Source: Halorhabdus sp. BNX81
GTDB lineage: Archaea; Halobacteriota; Halobacteria; Halobacteriales; Haloarculaceae
Direction of reading: 5' to 3'
Length of the DNA: 64,000 nucleotides
Assembly: GCF_029229925.1 (NCBI RefSeq)
Contig: NZ_CP107254.1
Span: 1 to 64,000, forward strand
Shown here piece after piece: positions 1 to 9,854 of this stretch; position 1 is the first letter of the stretch, and the number at the start of each line of letters is the position of its first letter. The notes under the pieces were generated by a model. That model saw only the letters and a list, made by a program, of their open reading frames with translations. It was not told where the DNA came from and searched no databases. The position numbers and the translations under genes are program-made.

Positions 1-265
1 GCCCGGAAAAGCGACCACAAAGCATCGAATCAGGAGACGAAGAGAACACGAAATAGGGTAGAGAGTGGTGAATCAAACCTCTAGTCAGATCTAGTACTTT
101 TATTCTAGCTGTAGCTAGTACTACTTTCCACTAGATATAATATATTAACTCCAAAAGTATATTGATTTGCAGTGCGGCTACTGTTTTAGATACATCCTAA
201 TAAAACCCAGCCTTTCTAGACTGTTCTCCCGGTTCGCTGAACCCCCCACCCCGGGTGTTCGGGTC

Positions 266-292
266 GTTCCACTCGAAACGAAGGGGTGGGGG
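266..292 (+). promoter_or_regulatory. Origin recognition box (ORB)-like element
   Basis: The element reads GTTCCACTCGAAAC, then GAAGGGGTGGGGGA. This matches the layout of haloarchaeal ORBs: an imperfect TTCCA-N-GAAAC dyad followed by a G-rich string. Orc1/Cdc6 would bind the dyad through its winged-helix domain and the G-string through its AAA+ domain. It lies 350 bases upstream of orc1. Confidence 0.6.
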
Positions 293-507
293 AGGTCCAC
301 GCTGTCAACTTACCGCATGACTACTGCCCCGATCTCCACCGGGTTGCTCACCTTCGTCCCGAAGCTACTCCTGAGGCCGGTCCTGAGATCCGATTGACGA
401 TCTTTTCGACATCGCTTCTTCCGGACAGCTCATTCACCAACCACTCTCTCCGAATCTCTCATGGTTGACCGGGTACAATCCGAACCGAAATTTTTAATAG
501 CCTTTCA

Positions 508-535
508 CCCACCCCTTGTTGTGGTTCAACTGCAC
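508..535 (-). promoter_or_regulatory. Degenerate inverted ORB-like element
   Basis: On the minus strand this reads ACAAGGGGTGGG, the same G-string as the 266-292 box but in opposite orientation. Its dyad half (GTTGAACCAC) is poorly conserved. The inverted placement around the intervening segment is the usual ORB geometry. It may be a weak box or chance similarity. Confidence 0.4.
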
Positions 536-643
536 TGAAATCACCCTCTCGTATCCCGTCATTTCAGCGCTACAGGCCGTTTTCGGCCGGTATTTCGGAT
601 CTGCGGGCGAATCTCCACCTGAAAGAAGGGGGATAGAGTTCAC

Positions 644-2323
644 ATGCAAGACACAGAAGACGAATCCGACTCACACGCTGCGGAGGACAGTACGGCCGTC
701 GATGACTCCGAGTCGTCTCTCGCCGGTGACTCAACGCCGGCTGTCACCGACGAGGACGAATCCGGTTCGGTTGTCGAGGACAAAGACGTCCCTATCGACG
801 AGGACTGGACAACGCGGTCGTCGGACGGGGCTCTCGGCACATCCGTCGAAGACACACCCTCGAACACGACCGGCTCCATCGACGAGGATCTGCTCGACGA
901 GATCGTCTTCGATGACGACGAGGACACTGACGAAGCCTCCCGTGGGTTGTTCGACGATCTGTTGAGCGGCGAACCGATCTTCGAGAACAAGGAAGTCCTC
1001 CGGCCCTCATACACGCCCCGGAAACTCCCCCATCGCGAGGAGCAGATCAACAACATGGCGACGATCCTCGTCGCTGCGCTTCGCGGGGACACGCCGTCGA
1101 ACATCCTCATCTACGGAAAGACGGGGACAGGCAAGACCGCGAGCGCGAAGTTCGTCAGCGAGGAACTCGAACGCACCTCCGAGAAGTACGAGGTCCCCTG
1201 TGACGTCGAGTACATCAACTGCGAGGTGACCGACACGCAGTACCGCGTCCTCGCTCAGCTCGCAAACACCTTCATCGAGAACAACGAGGCCCACATCGAG
1301 GATCGTCTCGCCGAACTCGAGGACCTGCAAGACCGCGCCGAGGCTGATCCGAACGAACTCGAAGGGACAGAGTTCGCCACGCTCGACGCCGTCGACGCCG
1401 AGATCGAATCTCTCGAAGCCGATCTGGAGTCCTTCGAGACGGTCCCGATGACAGGGTGGCCGACCGACCGGGTCTACAGCACCTTTTTCGACGCCGTCGA
1501 CTATACCGAACGCGTCGTCGTGATCATGCTCGACGAAATCGACAAACTCGTCGAGAAGAGCGGCGACGACACGCTCTACAATCTATCGCGGATGAACAAC
1601 GAACTGCAGAACTCCCGGGTCTCGATCATGGGCATCTCGAACGACCTGAAATTCACCGACTTTCTGGATCCCCGCGTCAAGTCCAGCCTCGGCGAGGAGG
1701 AGATCGTCTTTCCGCCCTATGACGCGAACCAGCTGCGGGACATCCTGCAGGCTCGCGCGGACGTCGCGTTCAAGGACGATGCCCTCTCGGATGACGTCAT
1801 CCCGCTGTGTGCGGCGTTTGCCGCTCAGGAACACGGCGACGCTCGCCGGGCGCTGGATCTCCTCCGAACCGCCGGCGAACTCGCCGAACGCGACCAGATC
1901 GACCTCGTCGCCGAGGATCACGTCCGGCAGGCCCAGGAGAAGATCGAACTCGATCGGGTCGTCGAGGTCGTCCGCACGCTGCCCACCCAGTCGAAACTCG
2001 TCCTGTTCTCGATCATCTTACTGGAGAAAAACGGCGTCCACAACATCAACACCGGCGAGGTCTACAACATCTACAAGCGACTCTGCGAGGAGATCGACGC
2101 CGACGTCCTCACCCAGCGCCGGGTCACGGACCTCATCTCGGAACTCGACATGCTCGGGATCGTCAACGCCGTGGTCGTTTCGAAGGGCCGGTACGGCCGC
2201 ACCAAGGAGATCAGCCTCTCGGTTCCCCTAGACGAAACCGAAGCCGTCCTCCATTCGGACTCGCGACTCGGCGACATTGAAGATGTCCAGCCGTTCATCC
2301 AGGCCCGTTTCGACCAGCAGTAA
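644..2323 (+). CDS. orc1: Orc1/Cdc6 replication initiation ATPase
   Basis: An AAA+ initiator of 559 residues that binds ORBs and is thought to load MCM at the origin. Residues 1 to about 110 are an acidic, probably disordered extension. Walker A is GKTGTGKT at 158-165 and Walker B is MLDEIDK at 295-301. A sensor-1 stretch, GISNDLKF, follows near 330, and a winged-helix DNA-binding domain occupies roughly the last 130 residues. Between Walker A and Walker B, at about 225-280, lies a glutamate-rich, coiled-coil-like insertion, which with the N-terminal extension makes the protein longer than the usual ~400 residues. The ATG at 644 is preceded by a purine-rich GAAAGAAGGGGG. Position beside ORB-like sequences points to the initiator of this origin. 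Confidence 0.95.
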   Translation: MQDTEDESDSHAAEDSTAVDDSESSLAGDSTPAVTDEDESGSVVEDKDVPIDEDWTTRSSDGALGTSVEDTPSNTTGSIDEDLLDEIVFDDDEDTDEASRGLFDDLLSGEPIFENKEVLRPSYTPRKLPHREEQINNMATILVAALRGDTPSNILIYGKTGTGKTASAKFVSEELERTSEKYEVPCDVEYINCEVTDTQYRVLAQLANTFIENNEAHIEDRLAELEDLQDRAEADPNELEGTEFATLDAVDAEIESLEADLESFETVPMTGWPTDRVYSTFFDAVDYTERVVVIMLDEIDKLVEKSGDDTLYNLSRMNNELQNSRVSIMGISNDLKFTDFLDPRVKSSLGEEEIVFPPYDANQLRDILQARADVAFKDDALSDDVIPLCAAFAAQEHGDARRALDLLRTAGELAERDQIDLVAEDHVRQAQEKIELDRVVEVVRTLPTQSKLVLFSIILLEKNGVHNINTGEVYNIYKRLCEEIDADVLTQRRVTDLISELDMLGIVNAVVVSKGRYGRTKEISLSVPLDETEAVLHSDSRLGDIEDVQPFIQARFDQQ

Positions 2324-2344
2324 CTCCCCACGAGCAGTAGCTCT

Positions 2345-3409
2345 TTACGGCGCAATCGCGGGCATACCGACGCTCGTCACGTTCACGGCGCTTGTCGTCT
2401 CATTCGTCGATCGCACGTCCCCCGAAAGGAGTCGCACCTGTCCGAGTCCCGGCACCCTGTATTCGGCGGTTCCGATCACCCACTCGGGTTTGACGGGACC
2501 GCTGAACTGGTTGCCGACCTGATCGTACCGCTGGTTGTTGTCGCCCTTGGTGATGAACCCGGCATTGGGGGCCGGACAGTTGGCGAGTTCCGCACAACTG
2601 TCGGCGTTCCCGATCGCCGTCGGGTCGGCCCGGTCGTACCAGCTTTCGTTGGCTTCGACCCAGAACATCGCCCGGTGGATGATCGGCGTCTCCGCACCGT
2701 TGCCATCCGGTTCGTAGATAATAACGTCGCCGTACCCGTTGAACATTCGGTAGCCGGTCTCCTCGCCGGCACGTGCCGGCACGACCCCGGACTCTTCGAT
2801 GGCTCCCGGTCCGGGGAAGCGCTGTTCGTCCATCACGAAGACGAGATCGCCCGTGTCGATGTTGGGTTCCATGCTGGGGCTTTCGATCGCGACCAGCGGC
2901 GGCCACACACCGCTTGTCGCAAACAGCAACGCGCCGATCAGGACGACGATCAGCACGCTGCTTGCGATGTCGAATGTATACTGCAAGAGGCGCGTCAGCC
3001 GCCCAGTATCGCTCCTTCCGGACCACCCCTTTCGTGGCGGCTTCCGTTTCTCCGAGTCGAGCGGCCGCGTCGTCGACTCGACGCTCCCCACCTGTGTCGG
3101 TGACTCGGCTTGCTCCCGATTGGCCGCTCGGTGCTCTCGCTCCCGCTGCGGCGGCTGGACTCCGGACTGTCTATCTTCGGGTGCAGCGTGATTCCCGGGC
3201 TCCGGCTCTTCGGACGACGAGATCGGTGATTCCCCCTCCCGATGACCGGATTCCGGCCGCTCCTGCGCCGATTGCTCGTCAGGAGCGACCGCCTCATCGT
3301 CCTCCCTGTCGGCGTCAGCGTCCCCGGATTTGGATGGAACGTCCGGGTCTGGCTCTCGCCGATCGCGCTCCCGATCCGCCGGGTCGCGATCGTCGCTCGA
3401 ATCGCTCAT
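2345..3409 (-). CDS. Archaeal signal peptidase I (S26B), copy 1
   Basis: A membrane-bound serine protease of 354 residues that removes Sec signal peptides. A long hydrophilic, acidic N-terminal region (about 140 residues) precedes one membrane segment (SSVLIVVLIGALLFATSGVW). The catalytic motifs of the archaeal/ER-type family follow: nucleophile serine in IESPSMEP, histidine in IIHRAMFWV instead of the bacterial lysine, and GDNN with the conserved aspartate. It ends 21 bases from the convergent orc1 stop and is transcribed in the same direction as a paralogue just upstream. The order orc1, signal peptidase, polD1 is, from memory, common in haloarchaea. Confidence 0.93.
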   Translation of the reverse strand: MSDSSDDRDPADRERDRREPDPDVPSKSGDADADREDDEAVAPDEQSAQERPESGHREGESPISSSEEPEPGNHAAPEDRQSGVQPPQREREHRAANREQAESPTQVGSVESTTRPLDSEKRKPPRKGWSGRSDTGRLTRLLQYTFDIASSVLIVVLIGALLFATSGVWPPLVAIESPSMEPNIDTGDLVFVMDEQRFPGPGAIEESGVVPARAGEETGYRMFNGYGDVIIYEPDGNGAETPIIHRAMFWVEANESWYDRADPTAIGNADSCAELANCPAPNAGFITKGDNNQRYDQVGNQFSGPVKPEWVIGTAEYRVPGLGQVRLLSGDVRSTNETTSAVNVTSVGMPAIAP

Positions 3410-3478
3410 CTGAGCCTCCGTTTGATCTGGATCGTTACAACTCTTCGCTTCTGGGGTCCGCTCACGTCGCTCATCGCT

Positions 3479-4111
3479 TCAGCCCCGGGCCAGGCGAAGT
3501 TGTCCGAGCCACGGGACGCCCACTTCTGCCGTCCCGACGATCCACTTCGGCTTGACCGGGTCACTGATACCGATCACCTGATCGTATCGGCTGTTCGTGA
3601 CTGTGTTGTCGCCCTTGGTGATGAACCCGGCATGGGGGGCCGGGCAGTTGACGAGTTCCTCGCAACTATCCGCGTTCCCGATCGCCGTTGAATCGGCGCG
3701 CTCGTACCAGTTTTCTTCGTTCTCGACCCAGAACATCGCCCGGTGGATGATCGGCGTCACCGTTTCGTTTCCATCAGGCTGATAGACGATCACGTTGCCA
3801 TACCCACCGAACGTCCGGTAGCCCGTTTTCCGGCCGGTGTGGGCGGTTACGACCCCCGATTCCCCCTGTGATCCCGGACCGGGGAACCGTCCGTCTTCCA
3901 TGACGAACACAGTGTCGCCGACATCCATGTGTGGTTGCATACTTCCACTCTCGACAGCGACGACCGGCGACCAGACACCACTCGTCGCGAACAGGAACCC
4001 ACCGATCATCACGACGATCAGGACGCTACTCAGGGTATCGAACGCCAACAGGGCCAGGGAGGACTCCAGAACCCGATCGATGGCCGATTTCCTCTCGCGG
4101 TCGTTCCCCAT
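3479..4111 (-). CDS. Archaeal signal peptidase I (S26B), copy 2
   Basis: A paralogue of the neighbouring signal peptidase, 210 residues from the chosen ATG at 4111. A longer reading from 4201 would add a cysteine- and lysine-rich leader that does not look native. One membrane segment is followed by VESGSMQP (nucleophile serine), IIHRAMFWV (histidine) and KGDNT. Copy 1's long acidic N-terminus is missing, while the catalytic halves are close to identical in many stretches (AIGNADSC, CPAP-AGFITKGDN), pointing to a local duplication. It is divergent from polD1, with 122 bases between the starts. Confidence 0.9.
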   Translation of the reverse strand: MGNDRERKSAIDRVLESSLALLAFDTLSSVLIVVMIGGFLFATSGVWSPVVAVESGSMQPHMDVGDTVFVMEDGRFPGPGSQGESGVVTAHTGRKTGYRTFGGYGNVIVYQPDGNETVTPIIHRAMFWVENEENWYERADSTAIGNADSCEELVNCPAPHAGFITKGDNTVTNSRYDQVIGISDPVKPKWIVGTAEVGVPWLGQLRLARG

Positions 4112-4233
4112 TCGCCCTCGCTTTCGATCACACCGCTTACAGTTCTTTCGTTTCAGATAACTCTTTCGTCCCCAAGATGGACCGTTCCCGGGGACCGCCA
4201 TCCTTTTGCTGGCGCACTTGCTGTAGACGTAGT
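4112..4233. promoter_or_regulatory. Divergent promoter region, signal peptidase / polD1
   Basis: A 122-base intergenic segment between divergently transcribed genes that must hold both promoters. It contains moderately AT-rich stretches (TTTCAGATAACTC near 4150) but no textbook TATA box that I could assign with confidence. Confidence 0.4.
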
Positions 4234-5847
4234 GTGCCTCGCGAGACGCCAGCCCGGATCGTCAACGAACTCGCGAGTCGTGGCTACAACACCGACCGCG
4301 AGGCGGTCACCCTACTCGCGGAGGCGCCAGACACGGAGGCCGCCATCGAGCGTGCAATCGAAGCCGTCCCCGATGACACGATCAAACTCTCCGTCGATGA
4401 CGTTCGCACCGTCCTCGAAACCGAGTCAGGGCGTGGCAATGAATCCCGTAGCTCGACGTCAGTGCCGTCGTCGGCCTCGTCGTCCGATGGAGACCCCTCT
4501 GTTTCAGGTGGAGATGAACCGCCTGAACCACCGAACGATGACGGCCGTTCTCCAGTCGAAACAAAGGGGGTTCACTCCGGCGAGAGTCCACCCGATACGT
4601 CGTCCCGAACCGGGAGAGATCCGGACGAACCGTCGATTGCGGGCGACGTGACCGGTCGGTCGACCGGCACCGGCGAGTACGAGGATTTTCTGGCGGTCTT
4701 TCGGGACCGCTACGAGAAACTGTCAGGCCAACTCCGTGGGCGAGTCAACCATCGCCCGACGAATGCCGTCGAGTCGATGCCCGGCGGCAGCGAGGCCGCG
4801 ATCGTCGGGATGGTCGCCGACATCCGTTCGACCGCCAACGGCCACTGGCTGATCGATTTGGAGGACACCACCGGCACCTTTCCGGCACTGGTGATGAAAG
4901 ATCGGGACATGGCCGACGTGGTCGACGATCTGCTGTTCGACGAGGTGATCGCCGTCGAGGGGACGCTCGCCGACGACGGCGGGATCCTCTTCGCTGATTC
5001 GATCCACTTCCCGGACGTCCCCCGGACCTTCGAACCCTCGACGGCCGACCGGGAAGTCAGCGCGGCGCTGATCAGCGACGTCCATGTCGGCAGCCAGGAG
5101 TTCGACGCCGACGCCTGGAACCGCTTTGCCGAGTGGCTTCACACGCCTGAGGCCGACCGCGTCGAGTACCTCCTGCTCGCGGGCGACATGGTCGAGGGCG
5201 TCGGGGTCTACCCCGACCAGGACGAGGAACTCGACATCGTCGACATCTACGACCAGTACGAGGCCTTCGCGGAGCATCTCAAGGCCGTCCCCGGCGACAT
5301 GGAGATCGTGATGATCCCCGGGAATCACGACGCCGTCCGGCTGGCCGAACCACAGCCGGCCTTCGACGAGGAGTTACGAGAGATCATGTCGGCCCACGAC
5401 GCACGGATCACGGGCAACCCCTCGACGGTGACGGTCGAGGGAGTCGACATCCTCATGTACCACGGCGTCAGCCTCGACGAGGTGATCGCCGAGTTGCCGG
5501 AGGAACACGCAAGCTACGACCACCCTGACCGGGCGATGGCCCAGTTACTCAAGAAGCGCCACATCGCGCCGCAGTTCGGCGGCCACACCCGGATCGCCCC
5601 CGAGGAGCGGGACTACCTCGTTATGGAGGACGTCCCCGATATCTTCCATACCGGCCACGTCCACAAGCTCGGATACGGCGCCTATCACAACGTCCTGACG
5701 ATCAACTCCGCCTGCTGGCAGGAACAAACCAGCTTTCAAGAGAGCGTCAACATCGAGCCCGACGTCGGTTACGCACCGATCGTCCACCTCGACAAACTCG
5801 ACGAGAGCGACGCCAGCGACTTCCTGACGATCCGCAGTTTCGGGTAG
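4234..5847 (+). CDS. polD1: DNA polymerase D small subunit (DP1, exonuclease)
   Basis: Small subunit of the archaeal replicative polymerase PolD, 537 residues, carrying the Mre11-like 3'-5' proofreading exonuclease. The frame stays open upstream, but GTG at 4234 gives the helical start expected of haloarchaeal DP1 (MPRETPARIVNEL). An acidic low-complexity linker spans about 70-150 and an OB fold about 185-265. The calcineurin-type phosphoesterase then shows D282-V-H284, G-D318, G-N364-H365-D366, a YHG motif and H472-TGHVH477. All metal-binding motifs are present, so exonuclease activity is expected. The large subunit DP2 is not in this window. Confidence 0.93.
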   Translation: MPRETPARIVNELASRGYNTDREAVTLLAEAPDTEAAIERAIEAVPDDTIKLSVDDVRTVLETESGRGNESRSSTSVPSSASSSDGDPSVSGGDEPPEPPNDDGRSPVETKGVHSGESPPDTSSRTGRDPDEPSIAGDVTGRSTGTGEYEDFLAVFRDRYEKLSGQLRGRVNHRPTNAVESMPGGSEAAIVGMVADIRSTANGHWLIDLEDTTGTFPALVMKDRDMADVVDDLLFDEVIAVEGTLADDGGILFADSIHFPDVPRTFEPSTADREVSAALISDVHVGSQEFDADAWNRFAEWLHTPEADRVEYLLLAGDMVEGVGVYPDQDEELDIVDIYDQYEAFAEHLKAVPGDMEIVMIPGNHDAVRLAEPQPAFDEELREIMSAHDARITGNPSTVTVEGVDILMYHGVSLDEVIAELPEEHASYDHPDRAMAQLLKKRHIAPQFGGHTRIAPEERDYLVMEDVPDIFHTGHVHKLGYGAYHNVLTINSACWQEQTSFQESVNIEPDVGYAPIVHLDKLDESDASDFLTIRSFG

Positions 5848-5935
5848 TCTGCCGAGTCATCGCTTCGGGACTCTTTCGATACCGGAGAATCTCGACGCGT
5901 GTTATCGACGCCGGTCAATCCGGGTGCAGGTACAC

Positions 5936-5945
5936 CACTTATACA
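5936..5945 (+). promoter_or_regulatory. TATA box of metY
   Basis: CACTTATACAA ends about 28 bases before the ATG at 5973. Haloarchaeal transcription starts 25-30 bases downstream of the TATA box, so the transcript would be nearly leaderless, which argues for ATG 5973 over the earlier in-frame ATG at 5946. Confidence 0.6.
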
Positions 5946-5972
5946 ATGACGGGTGTCGTAGTCACAATCGCT

Positions 5973-7268
5973 ATGAGCGACGACGATCGCGGATTCCACA
6001 CTGACGCACTGCACGTCGGGCAGGAGGAGCCCGACCCGGCCACGGGCGCTCGCGCCCCGCCGCTCTATCAGACGACCAGCTATGTCTTCGAAGACAGCGA
6101 GGACGCCGCCGCCCAGTTCGCCCTGGAGAAGGAGGGCCACATCTACTCGCGGCTGATGAACCCGACGAACTCGATCCTCCAGCAGCGCCTGGCCAAACTC
6201 GAAGGCGGTATCGGCGCGGTCGCCACCGCATCCGGGATGGCCGCCCTCAATCTCGCGACCTTCCTGCTCGCCGATGTCGGCGACAACGTCGTCACTGCCT
6301 CCGCCCTCTACGGCGGGACCTACACCTACTACACGCACACGGCGCCGCGCCAGGGCGTCGAGGCGCGGTTCGTTGACACACTGGACTACGACGCCTACGA
6401 GGAAGCTATCGACGAGGACACCGCCTATGTCCACTTCGAGACCATCGGCAATCCTGCGCTGGTGACGCCGGACATCGAGCGGATCGCCGATATCGCTCAC
6501 GATCACGGCGTGCCGCTGCTCGTCGACAACACGTTCGCGACGCCCTATCTCTGCAATCCGATCGAACACGGCGCGGATCTGGTCTGGAACTCCACGACGA
6601 AGTGGATCCACGGCTCTGGCACCACCGTTGGCGGCATCCTCGTCGACGGGGGGAGTTTCCCGTGGAACGAGTACGCCGAAAAGTACCCCGAGATCGCCGG
6701 CGACAACCCCGCCTATCACGGCGTCAACTTCGAGGAACGGTTCGGCGACGCCGCCTTCACCTACGCCGCGATTGCCCGTGGACTCCGCGATCTGGGTAAC
6801 CAGCAGGCCCCCTTCGACGCCTGGCAGACCATCCAGGGCCTGGAGACGCTGCCCATGCGAATGGAGCGCCACTCCGCGAACGCGATGGCCGTCGCGGAGT
6901 ACCTCGAGGACCACCAGGACGTCTCCTGGGTCAACTACCCCGGCCTGGAGAGCCACGAGACCCACGAGGAAGCCACGAAGTACCTCGAGGGCGGCTACGG
7001 CGGCATGATCACCTTCGGCCTGGAAGCCGGCTACGAGGCCGCCCGGGACACCGTCGAGTCGACGGAACTCGCCAGCCTGCTGGCGAACGTCGGCGACGCC
7101 AAGACGCTGATCATCCACCCGGCTTCGACCACCCACCAGCAACTCACCGACGACGAGAAGGCCGCCGCGGGCGTCACCGACGACATGGTCCGGCTATCGG
7201 TCGGCGTCGAGGACCCCGACGACATCATCGACGACCTCGACCAGGCGATCACCTGGGCGACCCGGTAA
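5973..7268 (+). CDS. metY: O-acetylhomoserine sulfhydrylase (MetY)
   Basis: A PLP enzyme of the Cys/Met metabolism family (431 residues) that makes homocysteine from O-acetylhomoserine and sulfide. The Schiff-base lysine is K210 in NSTTKWIHG. Upstream are the family motifs YSRLMNPT, TASGMAALNL, and VDNTFATP with the cofactor aspartate. The insert with KYPEIAGDNPAYHG is typical of MetY rather than of cystathionine lyases. The length matches the family (about 430). MetX (homoserine acetyltransferase), the usual partner in haloarchaea, is not adjacent. Exact substrate (acetyl- or succinylhomoserine) is inferred from family. Confidence 0.92.
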   Translation: MSDDDRGFHTDALHVGQEEPDPATGARAPPLYQTTSYVFEDSEDAAAQFALEKEGHIYSRLMNPTNSILQQRLAKLEGGIGAVATASGMAALNLATFLLADVGDNVVTASALYGGTYTYYTHTAPRQGVEARFVDTLDYDAYEEAIDEDTAYVHFETIGNPALVTPDIERIADIAHDHGVPLLVDNTFATPYLCNPIEHGADLVWNSTTKWIHGSGTTVGGILVDGGSFPWNEYAEKYPEIAGDNPAYHGVNFEERFGDAAFTYAAIARGLRDLGNQQAPFDAWQTIQGLETLPMRMERHSANAMAVAEYLEDHQDVSWVNYPGLESHETHEEATKYLEGGYGGMITFGLEAGYEAARDTVESTELASLLANVGDAKTLIIHPASTTHQQLTDDEKAAAGVTDDMVRLSVGVEDPDDIIDDLDQAITWATR

Positions 7269-7455
7269 CTTCGTTTTCGCCCATCCGATTCGATCAAAAC
7301 CTCGATCAGCGGCCGGTTGCTCGAAAACGCCCCGCTCGATTATTATTTCTGAGACCAGTGAGTCCGGCTGTCGTCTACTGGTTCTTGGACGTGACAGCGC
7401 TCGATCGAATCCAGGATGGGAAAACATTACCTTCCGGCCGTCCCAGTACTGTGGT

Positions 7456-9816
7456 GTGACAGAGACAGATTCCCCACCGTATCTGGACGAGACGCTGCCG
7501 GTCGATCGACGCGTCGAGGACCTCCTCTCCCGGATGACCCTCGAGGAGAAGGTCGCCCAGCTCCAGTCCGTGCCCCCGCGCTGGATGGACGTCGAGGACG
7601 AGAGCGAGATGACGGCCAAAGCACAGCTGCTCGACGAGGACGGCAATATCAACGAGGACAACGCCGCTGACCTCCTCGAAGACGGCATCGGTCACTTCAC
7701 GCGCCTCGGCGGTGGCGGTAGCCTCCCGCCCCAGCAGGCCGCCGAGGTCACCGACGCGCTCCAGGAACTCCTGATCGAGGAGACCCGGCTGGGCATCCCC
7801 GCGATCCCCCACGAGGAATGTCTCTCGGGATACATGGGGCCGAAGGGGACCACCTATCCCCAGGGGATGGGCATCGCCAGTACCTGGGACCCGGACGCCG
7901 TCGAGGAGATGTCCGCCCAGATCCGCGAGCAGTTGCGCGCGATCGGTGCCCATCACGCGCTCTCGCCACTCTTTGACGTGGCCCGCGATCCGCGGTGGGG
8001 CCGCACCGAGGAAACCTTCGGCGAAGATCCCTATCTCGTCGCAAAGATGGGATCGGCGTTCGTCGATGGCCTCCAGGGCGACGATCCCGAGGAGGGCATC
8101 TCGGCGACGCTGAAACACTTCGCCGGTCACGCCATCAGCGAGGGTGGCAAGAACCGCTCGACCGTCCAGATCGGCGAGCGTGAACTCCGGGAGGTTCACC
8201 TCTTCCCGTTCGAGGCCGCTGTACAGGAGACCGACGCCGACTCGGTGATGAACGCCTATCACGACATCGACGGTGTCCCCTGTACGAGCGACGAGTGGCT
8301 GCTGACGGACGTCCTCCGTGGCGAATGGGGCTTCGACGGCAATGTCGTCTCCGATTACTTCAGCGTCCGCCTGCTGAAAGACGAACACCAGGTCGCCCCG
8401 ACGATCTACGACGCCGCGATCCAGGCCGTCGAGGCCGGTCTCGACGTCGAACTCCCCCAGATCAAGGCCTACCAGCACCTCGTCGAGGCCGTCGAGAACG
8501 GCGACGTCACCGAGGAGACGATCGACACCGCGGCGCGGCGCGTCCTCAAACAGAAGATCGAGAAGGGCCTGCTCGACGACCCGGGCGTCGACCCCGATCG
8601 TGTCGAAGAAGCCTTCGGCCCGGAGAAGAACCGCGAGTACGCCCGGAAACTCGCCCGTGAGTCCGTGACGCTGCTGAAGAACGACGACGACCTCCTGCCC
8701 CTGGAGGGCGAGGAGTCCGTCGCCGTCCTCGGTCCGAAGGCCGACGCGCCCTCGGGTCAGCTGGGCGACTACGCCTACGCCGCTCACTACCCCGAGGCGG
8801 AGGTCAACCGCGAGATCGTCACGCCGCTCGACGCCATGCAGGACCGTCTCGGTGATGACGTCGAGTACGTCGAGGGCTGTACGACGACCGGCCCCGACAC
8901 CGACGAGATCGATGCTGCAGTCGACGCTGCCGCCGAGGCTGACGTCGCGGTCGCGTTCGTCGGGACGCGGTCGGCGATCGCCCTTAGCGACGACGACGAG
9001 GGGATCGAGCAAGTCCCTGACCTCCCCACGAGCGGTGAGGGTGCGGACGTTACCGACCTCGAACTCCCGGGCGTCCAGCAGGAACTCGTCGAAGCCGTCA
9101 ACGAGACCGACACGCCGCTGGTGGTCGTGCAGGTCAGCGGCAAGGCCCATTCCATCGAGTGGATCGACCAGCACGTCCCCGCCGTGCTCCACGCCTGGCT
9201 GCCGGGCGAGGAGGGTGGCAACGGCATCGCGGACGTCCTGCTCGGCGAGCACAATCCGAGCGGTCGGCTGCCGATCTCCGTTCCGAAGGACGTGGGCCAG
9301 CTGCCCGTCTACTACTCGCGTCGACCTAACAGCCGCAACGAACGGCACGTCTACGTCGACGAGGATCCACTGTACTCGTTCGGCCATGGCCTCTCCTACA
9401 CTGACTTCGAGTATAGCGACGTCACACTCGCGAGCGAGGAGATCCCGACCACGGGAACCATCGAGGCGAGCGTCACCGTCGAGAACACCGGTGACGTCGC
9501 CGGCCACGAGGTCGTCCAGGTCTACACGCACCAGCGCTGGCCCTCCCAGACCCGTCCGGTCCAGGAACTGCGCGCGTTCGAGCGCGTCCACCTCGAACCC
9601 GGCGAATCCGCAACGGTGACCGCCGAGATCTCGGCGACCCAACTCGCGTTCCACGACCATGATATGAACCTGGTCGTCGAACCCGGCGAGTACGAACTCC
9701 GCGTCGGCTCCTCGGCCGCCGATATCGAGGCCGCTGCCGACTTCGAGGTCGTGGGCGACCCCCGCGAACTCGCCCGGGGTTCCCGCACGTACTTCAGCGA
9801 AACTGACGTCGAGTAG
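7456..9816 (+). CDS. Glycoside hydrolase family 3 beta-glucosidase
   Basis: A GH3 enzyme of 786 residues that hydrolyses beta-glucosides or related beta-linked oligosaccharides by a retaining mechanism. The N-terminal TIM-barrel contains [16 protein letters not shown] and the nucleophile D300 in [10 protein letters not shown]. The alpha/beta sandwich follows with [11 protein letters not shown] and VGTRS. A fibronectin-III-like C-terminal domain ([19 protein letters not shown]) closes the protein. There is no signal peptide, so it should act on imported oligosaccharides in the cytoplasm. The GTG at 7456 begins the first plausible reading. No sugar transporter is adjacent, but the Dpp-type importer at 18-25 kb is a candidate supplier. 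Whether it prefers glucosides or xylosides cannot be read from the sequence. Confidence 0.93.
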   Translation: MTETDSPPYLDETLPVDRRVEDLLSRMTLEEKVAQLQSVPPRWMDVEDESEMTAKAQLLDEDGNINEDNAADLLEDGIGHFTRLGGGGSLPPQQAAEVTDALQELLIEETRLGIPAIPHEECLSGYMGPKGTTYPQGMGIASTWDPDAVEEMSAQIREQLRAIGAHHALSPLFDVARDPRWGRTEETFGEDPYLVAKMGSAFVDGLQGDDPEEGISATLKHFAGHAISEGGKNRSTVQIGERELREVHLFPFEAAVQETDADSVMNAYHDIDGVPCTSDEWLLTDVLRGEWGFDGNVVSDYFSVRLLKDEHQVAPTIYDAAIQAVEAGLDVELPQIKAYQHLVEAVENGDVTEETIDTAARRVLKQKIEKGLLDDPGVDPDRVEEAFGPEKNREYARKLARESVTLLKNDDDLLPLEGEESVAVLGPKADAPSGQLGDYAYAAHYPEAEVNREIVTPLDAMQDRLGDDVEYVEGCTTTGPDTDEIDAAVDAAAEADVAVAFVGTRSAIALSDDDEGIEQVPDLPTSGEGADVTDLELPGVQQELVEAVNETDTPLVVVQVSGKAHSIEWIDQHVPAVLHAWLPGEEGGNGIADVLLGEHNPSGRLPISVPKDVGQLPVYYSRRPNSRNERHVYVDEDPLYSFGHGLSYTDFEYSDVTLASEEIPTTGTIEASVTVENTGDVAGHEVVQVYTHQRWPSQTRPVQELRAFERVHLEPGESATVTAEISATQLAFHDHDMNLVVEPGEYELRVGSSAADIEAAADFEVVGDPRELARGSRTYFSETDVE

Positions 9817-9854
9817 CGCCGCCCGCCCTTTCTATCGAGACGCTCTTTCTCGCA

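Larger units (their letters stand above)
1..643. other. Non-coding origin region upstream of orc1
   Basis: No convincing gene lies here. Bases 60-180 are strongly A+T-rich in an otherwise G+C-rich sequence, as expected of a DNA-unwinding element. They are followed by origin-recognition-box-like elements at 266-292 and, inverted, at 508-535, and by the initiator gene at 644. An AT tract at 489-500 could be the TATA box of orc1. Haloarchaeal origins typically sit beside an orc1/cdc6 gene and consist of an AT-rich tract flanked by inverted boxes, so the arrangement fits. Origin activity itself is inferred. Confidence 0.6.

Noticed and set aside
5769-7142. 457-residue minus-strand frame opposite metY
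   Set aside because: It is the antisense of a complete PLP enzyme with intact active-site motifs and has no domain of its own.
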